A stretch of DNA of 64,000 nucleotides. Source: Megascapheus bottae. Its lineage: Eukaryota > Chordata > Mammalia > Rodentia > Geomyidae. The stretch spans positions 32,220,001 to 32,284,000 of the forward strand of contig JANJXV010000013.1 in assembly GCA_024803745.1 (NCBI GenBank). Reading direction: 5' to 3'. A program made the position numbers and the translations under genes. Below, piece by piece: positions 57,566-64,000 of the stretch; within the stretch, counting starts at the first letter, position 1; each line of letters begins with the position of its first letter. The notes under the pieces are model-generated. The model saw nothing but the letters and a program-made list of their open reading frames with translations, was not told where the DNA came from and searched no databases.

Positions 57566-59134
57566 CCACCCCCCACCCCCACACGTATATGAATACTAAC
57601 TTCAAAACTCATCTTGGGTAAACAGTTCCATGATCAGGAAATAATGGTCTCTGGAGGAGAAACTTGCTTCCTTATTGTGATAGCAAGATCTTGTAGAATC
57701 AGATCTCTTCATATCTTTTCAGGGGTATATTTTTGTGTCACTAATTCTACATAATTACATATTCTGACAACTAGATTAAGTCCCGGTTCAATGTAGATAT
57801 TTTATAAATATTCCTTGAGGAAATGAATGAAAATAACCTGTCTGCTTTTACGAGATGTTAAGCTCCCTAAGTCAGAGATTAATGCATTAGTCGTTTCTTT
57901 TTGTCTAGAATGCCGCATGTGTAATTAGTGTTTGTTGAACTAAAGTGTTAGCGAGAAGGTAGATAAAATCCATCCTTAGAAATAAGAACCTTGAAGAGTA
58001 AATACAGGCAAGGTGGTCAAGCAAGGTGGTGATGAAAGTGGTGTGACTTAAGACAGGGAAAAGACTAGGGTAAACAGAGATGAGATGTGGAATTCCAGGT
58101 GGGTAATGTATAGAGAGCAAGGTGGGCCCAATCTTCACAGATATGACTCAAGAGAATGCTATGCCTTTGATAGGAGCTTTATCCTTGCTCTAAAAGAGAC
58201 CTGGCCTTTTACCATTGCTTCCTACGCAGTCGAGGCATTTGTAATGCCTTGCTTCTTAAGAACGCCTTTTCATGGTGGATTGAGTCACACTGGGAAGTCT
58301 GACAATGTGACTTAGAATGTATTCCTCAACACATTCATAGCAGATGAAAAAGTAACCATGGATTTATGGTGCAAGGTATCAGTTCATTTTCAGAAGGGAT
58401 GGAGAATGCAGTGGGCCACAAGGACATTAAGTCTCACCTGTTTGCTGGAGTCCCAGAATGAACACTGGACACTGAGACTCAGGTAAACTCAAGTAGCCTA
58501 CATTGTGAGTATTTATGTGTATGAATGCCAGGAGAAAAATGGCACACTGACATCAGAGGGAAGGGAAATTTCGATCTAAATGTTTGAAACACTCTGACAC
58601 TCTGCCCTGGGTCCTGAGTGCCATGGTTGGGTTGGTTTTAATCTGTGATCTGTAACTGTGAGCATCACTTCTTTCAGAGTGTTCTGTGAGTCCTTGTAGC
58701 AACATAGAATTGTTCCCTAGGTGGTTTTGAGAAGCCTCTGGACTTAGAGTTGATGTCAGAAGTAAAGACAATCTTTTGCAGGCTCTTCCCTTACTTCATT
58801 TAACTTTGCAGCTACTAACTTTTCTACTTTCCAGCTCACTTAACATCTGAAATTATTATTAAAAAATGTTTTAGAGAATTCCAATAAACAGGGTAACTTT
58901 AAGAGGACTTTCTGGAGCTGTTGTGCTATCCACAGGCTCAGCACCTCACTGGCTGTGTTTTTTGTTTGTTTTAAAGTTTTGTCTCTAATTGGCTAGGAGG
59001 CCCATTGTAGAAAACAAATGTATCACAGAACACAGAAAAATCTCAGTCACTAGGTGCTTTGGTAAAGGAAGGAAAGGAAATACCACTTTTGAATACCTTT
59101 GGAATGTAGTTTTGGGAACTATTTCTTCACATTT
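57566..59134. other. Unique stretch with an L2-like fragment
   Basis: About 57830-57950 has the sense end of L2 ('...tctagaatgccgcatgtgtaattagtgtttgttgaac'). Frames at 57905-58138 (minus) and 58085-58315 (plus) overlap and are unassigned. Confidence 0.4.
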
Positions 59135-59265
59135 TGTTTAATCCTGTAATAATTCTCCCAGATAGGTATTTTCCCCTTCAATATATATAGAAAATAGACA
59201 AAATAATTAAGAGCTAGCCCAAGACCACACAGAATGGGTAAGGCAGAGCTGGGATTAGAGAGTCA
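59135..59265 (-). mobile_element. MIR fragment
   Basis: Antisense MIR order: 'taataattctcccagataggtattttccc...agaaaatagac...aagagctagcccaagaccacacag...gcagagctgggatt'. Confidence 0.7.
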
Positions 59266-60009
59266 GCAGAAGTTCAAGTAGATTCTTCAATAGCAAGGAG
59301 ATAACTCAGGGGCTGGCACAGGGCAGGGATTTCACAAAGGAAGTACTGGGGATGTCAGTGAGGAGCAATCTGAAGAATGGAGACACTGGGAGATGGTTAA
59401 AGGTGAACAGAGCCATGGCAGCTGTGTTTGCACGTGACTGCTACACATACAGTGTGGATACAATTTAACTACAGAGTCCTGGCCTTTTAGGTCAGCTTGG
59501 AAGAAAAGAACCTCCTGGAACATTGCTGTATGCCACACCTCTTAAACAGTGAAGAAAAAAGAAATACCCTTCAGTACTTAAATAAAAAAATTATTTCATT
59601 TCAAGTCACTTATGATTTCACTTGTCAAAGGATGGTAAGCCTTCTTAGAACTGGGGAAGAAAATGAATATAACTTAGAGGAGATCACTTAAGAGTTCTAA
59701 AACATGAAAGTATTTCAGGAGTGTCCATTAAAAAAAGATTGAAACTTTTGATGACCTCCATCAAACTGGAGTCAGAACCCAAGGTACTTTGAGCAATGAA
59801 ATTTCTTGGCTTATAGTATATTACACATAACACCGGTAACTGACAGGTAACGTAAGGAATTCGAGCATCTGATGTCTCGGCCAATGAATGCGATGTAATC
59901 TTTTACATATTCAACATGCATTGAACATGAATAATTGCATGACTATACCATTGTTGTATGAAATCATCCATTTGAAATTTGCTGTTTGCATGGATCTTTT
60001 TTTCTAGAA
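59266..60009. other. Unique non-coding stretch
   Basis: Nothing recognised; frames of 64-68 codons only. Confidence 0.4.
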
Positions 60010-60110
60010 TAGAAATTCTCTCAGGTCCCAGATAGGATCTGTTTTATTCACTGCTGAGTTCCCTGCTGCCTGTGCCTTACAATTAATTAATTCTTGCTGA
60101 GTATTCGGAG
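60010..60110 (+). mobile_element. L2 3' end fragment
   Basis: 'caggtcccagataggatctgttttattcactgctgagttccctgctgcctgtgcc...' is the sense 3' end of L2. Confidence 0.6.
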
Positions 60111-60719
60111 ATCAAATATTTGTTATGTGTATTTCAGCTTGAAACTCAAAGCTTGTTCTCTGGACTCTAGTGGGTGGCTTTTCACAATGCCACATAAACC
60201 CTGGATGAACATTAAGGCTGTGGTAGAGAAGATATCTACTTGGTGAACTTCCATTTACTGTGGTTGTATTTAACTATCTGACGAATCTATATGTTAATTT
60301 CCCATCTATAGAATGAATTGATAGGAATCAAGACTCCTGAGATCCTATGAATGTTTTAGAAGTTGTAAAAAGATATGACATGTGATATTAGCCATACTAA
60401 AAACAATATTACAAAGTTTTCTCTTTATTCAGAGCCAGAAGATTCCTAAAAAGCCCAGTAAAATTAGAAATTTGTGCCCATTGGTGAAATTTACTGGAAA
60501 TGAATACTGTGTGGCTTGATATGACTCTGTTACTATCTGGTAATTACAGGCATTGTGGGTTTCAAGTTCTCCATCTGTCAATATTAATAATAATAAATAT
60601 TAATAATAATTGTAAATAGTGATATCTAACCATTATGGAGTAAAAAAGTGCTGTACGGTCATTTCCTACTATTAAACTACTTCATTAGGAATGTTGTAAA
60701 CTGTTTTGTTTTTTGTTTT
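60111..60719. other. Unique stretch with a possible MIR end
   Basis: An AAT repeat lies at about 60583-60612, in the place where MIR elements often end. No gene was identified. Confidence 0.4.
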
Positions 60720-60906
60720 TCTTTGCCAGGCCTAGTGCTTAAACTCAGGGCCTGGTAACTGTTCTTTAGAGTTGTCAAGGCTAGCGCTCAAGCACTTGAG
60801 CCACAGCACTACTTCTGGCTTTTTCTTTGTATGCAGTACCAAGGAATCGAACCTAGGTCTTCGTGTAAGCCAGACAAGCACTCTACCCCTAGACCACACT
60901 CCCCGC
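60720..60906 (-). mobile_element. IDL-Geo SINE
   Basis: 'ctttgccaggcctagtgcttaaactcagggcc...cttgagccacagcactac' (Geo half), 'gtatgcagtaccaaggaatcgaacc', then 'cagacaagcactctacccctagaccacactcc' (ID-like half). Confidence 0.93.
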
Positions 60907-62447
60907 CAAATTTTTTTTAAAAAAAATTTTCTGCCAGAATGATCATGGAACCAGAGGCTTATGACTAACTGGTCTAATGCCTCCATTTTAAAGTTATCGA
61001 AACAGATCTCTCTGACTTAAAGATGAAAAGGCTTTGAGATAGGTCATTATGAAGTAGAATGACCCCTGATAAAACTCTGAGAAAAGTAGGTGATGGGGCT
61101 TTCCTAGAAAGATACATGAGATCAGTATTTCATATTTTCGAACCAATGTTAATGATTTCATGGATTTTCCAAAATGTCGTAAGGTGGGATCTCAGTGTGG
61201 GGAGGAGGGGAAAGACAAAGAATCAAACCATCCCAATTCTTAAGTTGAATTCTTCCTAGATGGATGTTCCATAATGGACTTTAGAGACTCATGGGGAAAA
61301 CCTTTAAGATGTAATGAGTGACCTTAACCTCAGCCTCTGGAATTCTGTAGTCCTGGAATGTAATAACGTTGAAGGCTAAAGCAATCTCTCTCATCGGCTG
61401 GCTGTATTTTTTTCTTGGTTGCTCATTGCCACCATTGTCACGAGTTTCCATGTGAGCTCCAAGTTCTCAGATTTCTGTTTTTCAAGTTTAATTTGTCCGG
61501 GACATTGCAGGAAGAAAAACCGTGGGGGCATGATTAAAAGCATATGGCATATGAGGTGGGGAGGGGGAGCCGCAAGCGCAGCAGGAGGGAGGAGGATTGC
61601 TAAATTGAGTGTTTCTAATAAAGGAGAGTGGGAGAGTATTTTCTGCTTTTTCTGGGGCTAAACTGCACGGTGTGATCTTCTATCTTGCCCTCTGGGCCTG
61701 GGATATAAAATAGGGAGAAGGTTAAAGAACCATAATGTTAGGGTGTCTGGAGATAAGTCTGATTTTCTAGGGAACTATCATTTTCCTTTGAGAATGCATT
61801 TCCCCTGGTGTTGACAAATTGTGCCACTCATGAGAGAAATTCTTTCATGGGATGTGCAAGCAAAATGCTGTCCTGTGATGTCACCCCTTTGAAGGAACTG
61901 GATTCATACTGAAAGGGACCATTGTGCACTTTTGGTTGTTCAGAATTTATTCTGTCTTTTCTCAGTGGTAATTACCATATTTCATTTTGGGGGAAAAATA
62001 TGCAGATTTCTGTGGATTCAGAATGTATTACTCTTCTCTTAGCCCTGTCAAAGGCAGACAGGGCTAGACATCAGATGCCAGGATTGTCTCCACATTCTAG
62101 ACTTTGAATGAAGACAGACAAGAAGAGAAATGAAAAGGAAGAGTTGATACTTATTTGCACCATCATGGACATCTAGCTTAGGGTGAGCAGTAATTTCTTT
62201 TTATTTTTGCACCTCTAGTGGTTTCTTCATGGCCTGCTTTACCAGACTTCCTGTTCATTTTTTTTTTTGTCCAGTAAGGACAGGATGGTTTTCTAGTTGT
62301 ATTGCATCATTTCTAACAAGAACCTATACCTACCACAAGCAAGCAGGGGGTAAATAGTTTGAAGTAAATCATATTTATGTTTTTATTAGTGATTGCTTTT
62401 CTCCAATGTCTTGAACTTCTCCTTGTCTTACTAACTTCTTTTTTTAA
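60907..62447. other. 1.5 kb unique; possible conserved segment
   Basis: No gene is recognised. 61380-61680 includes an 80-codon frame and a purine- and G-rich block (gtggggagggggagccgcaagcgcagcagg) containing some of the few CpGs in the window. It looks unlike surrounding repeats, but function is unknown. Confidence 0.35.
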
Positions 62448-62835
62448 TTGTACTTATTTTTATTGTAAAGGTGATGTGTGGAGGGGTTACAGTTACATCA
62501 CTTAGGTAAAGAGTCCCTTGTTCCCTCATGTTCTACTAGTTTTACCCTCTGGATCCCTTCCCATATGAGTTGTATGGTTCATTTTCAACACAGTGTCTAG
62601 TGGGTATCACTAAAATTAGTTTACCCTTTGTCCACCATTTTTGTACTTCTCCTTATCTACCTCTACTCGCCTCACAAAAAGTACAGAAATCAAAAACAGT
62701 GACAAAAGAGGAAAAAAGAAGAAAAAGTAAAATAAAAAAATCTTGCTTCCATTTCTTGGAGTTCATTTTGATAATCATCAATTTATATGATCATGTAAAT
62801 ATAGCTAGTAAGATCCTGTCAAGAATAGTATTCTT
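62448..62835 (-). mobile_element. LINE-1 3' UTR, older subfamily
   Basis: Antisense older-type 3' UTR ('tattgtaaaggtgatgtgtggaggggttacagttacatcac...', '...gagttgtatggttcattttcaacacagtgtc'), sharing order with copies at 22.2, 41.2 and 56.8 kb. Confidence 0.8.
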
Positions 62836-62927
62836 TTATTTTGAAGGATTTTTTTTCTTTATTTCTTAACTTTCTTTTTGCTTGCCAACATGTTTATTAG
62901 TGGAGGAAATCTTCATTTCAAGTACCT

Positions 62928-63118
62928 TTCTTTTTTTTTTTGGCCAGTCCTGGGCTTGAGCTCAGGGCCTGAGCACTGTCCTTGGACTTTCTCAAGGCTA
63001 GAGCTCTACCACTTGAGCCTCAGCACCATTTCCAGCTTTTTTTCTATGTATATGGTACCGAGGAATTGAACTCGGGTCTTCGTGCATGCTAGGCAAGCAC
63101 TCTACCACTAGGCCAAAC
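62928..63118 (-). mobile_element. IDL-Geo SINE
   Basis: Full minus-strand dimer, well preserved: 'ggccagtcctgggcttgagctcagggcc...gctctaccacttgagcc' and '...catgctaggcaagcactctaccactaggccaaact'. It ends exactly where the L1 at 63119 begins. Confidence 0.95.
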
Positions 63119-64000
63119 TAGAGCTTTTGTATGGCAAAGGACATTAATTAATTAGGACATTAATTAAAAGGACAGTAAATTAATTAGGAAGCCTACAGAG
63201 TGGGAGAAGATCTTCATCAACGATACAACGGACAAAGGCCTCATATCTAAAATATATCAACAGCTCAAAAAATTGAATCACTCCAAAACTCATCTCCAAA
63301 GTAACAACCATCCCATTAAGAGATGGGCCAAAGACTTAAAGAGAGTCTTCTCTGAAGAAGAAACAAAAATGGCCTATAGACACATGAAGAAATGCTCAAC
63401 ATCTCTGGTCATAAAAGAAATGCAAATCAAAACAACTCTAAGATTCCACCTCACTCCAGTTAGAATGGCCATGATCAAGAAAACTAATAACAACAGATGC
63501 TGGAGGGGATGTGGCCAGGAGGGATCACTACTACACTGTTGGTGGGAGTGCAAACTCGTTCAACCACTATGGAAAGCAGTATGGCCATTCCTCAAAAGAC
63601 TAAACATAGAGCTTCCCTATGACCCAGCAATTCCACTACTTGGCATTTACCCAATCATCCAGAAACAAGGACATACAAAATCCAGGAGCACAACAATGTT
63701 CATTGCAGCACTATTTACCATGGCAAAGATATGGAACCAACCTAGATGTCCCTCAGTTGATGAATGGATCAACAAGATGTGGTATTTATACACAATGGAA
63801 TTCTATGCTGCTGTCAGAAAGAATGACATTGCCCCATTTGTTAGGAAATGGAAAGACTTAGAAAAAATCATATTAAGTGAAGTAAGCCAGCCTCAAAGGA
63901 ACTTAGGCTCAATGGTTTCCTTCATTTGTCATAATCAGTAGAAACCTTGGGCTGTCCTAGCAGAGATTTGCAATAGAGCAAAACCTAGATACATAAGGCC
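63119..64000 (+). mobile_element. LINE-1 3' end, 5' truncated, running off the window
   Basis: Begins 'agagcttttgtatggcaaagg' in late ORF2 and continues through the ORF2 stop into the 3' UTR (63942-64000). A local A/T-rich triplication (attaattagg units, 63143-63190) lies near the 5' end. The 3' end and target duplication lie outside the window. Confidence 0.95.
63165..63941 (+). pseudogene. LINE-1 ORF2 protein, C-terminal fragment
   Basis: ORF2p is the endonuclease/reverse transcriptase of LINE-1. This piece holds only the carboxy-terminal, RNA-binding part; endonuclease and RT domains are absent. The frame is open without a stop from about 63165 (codons for [10 protein letters not shown]) to the TAG at 63939-63941. 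It includes the cysteine-rich motif [18 protein letters not shown] (C-x3-C-x7-H-x4-C) and the conserved block [12 protein letters not shown]. There is no true start codon, so it is a 5'-truncated relic. The intact frame over about 258 codons suggests a fairly recent insertion. Confidence 0.92.

Noticed and set aside
57018..57599. 193-codon open frame, the second longest in the window
   Set aside because: It runs across an antisense L1 3' UTR, an antisense IDL-Geo SINE and a B1-Geo tail; no single protein is encoded.

Overview
This window is mammalian nuclear DNA, almost certainly from a geomyoid rodent (kangaroo rat, pocket mouse or pocket gopher; Dipodomys is my best guess). The main evidence is the SINE content. 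About ten copies match the dimeric IDL-Geo element (tRNA-Ala/ID-like left half, Geo right half), a family described as restricted to Geomyoidea. A second, more numerous SINE has a 7SL/B1-like head joined to a Geo-like tail. The window is AT-rich and full of microsatellites and truncated LINE-1 copies. I see no host protein-coding exon that I can defend, so it reads as intergenic or deep intronic DNA. Nearly every short open frame lies in repeats, microsatellites or chance sequence.

Layout. From 1 to 8.7 kb the sequence is mostly unique, with an unclassified poly(A)-ended repeat at 2047-2321, an ID-like SINE and a GA microsatellite. At 8.7-9.2 kb a MER5A-like DNA transposon is split by a 350-bp LTR-like insertion that carries a CRE and a long palindrome. 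At 10.4-11.7 kb lies a LINE-1 with an inverted 5' part (twin priming). From 12 to 30 kb there are scattered B1-Geo/IDL-Geo SINEs, old MIR/L2/hAT fragments, an L1 3' UTR and a class II (IAP-like) solo LTR at 29769-30100. The segment 31.3-37.3 kb is a nested complex: a B1-Geo SINE is broken by a 5.5-kb endogenous retrovirus whose boundaries are those of its RNA (R-U5-PBS ... U3-R-poly(A)), with a long target duplication. It is therefore a LINE-1-made processed copy, not an integrase-made provirus. It has a tRNA-Gly primer site and a broken gammaretroviral env TM remnant. From 41.2 to 43.35 kb lies a 2-kb L1 with a younger L1 and a SINE inside it. At 44.2 kb is a possible processed pseudogene. 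At 45.35-45.57 kb is the inverted second copy of the 2-kb repeat. From 46 to 63 kb there are more SINEs, short L1 3' ends (one twin-primed with a perfect 19-bp duplication) and a B1-Geo/L1/IDL-Geo nest at 56.7-57.6 kb. The last 0.9 kb is an L1 ORF2 carboxy-terminal segment, open to its stop codon, whose 3' UTR runs off the window.

How the parts relate. There is no operon or pathway here. The unifying process is LINE-1 machinery acting in cis (truncated and twin-primed L1s) and in trans (two SINE families, a retroviral RNA, the unclassified poly(A)-ended repeat and perhaps a host mRNA), often re-using A-rich tails as targets. The two most notable observations are the processed retroviral RNA copy at 31.5-37.0 kb and the unclassified pair of roughly 93%-identical repeats at 2.05 and 45.35 kb.
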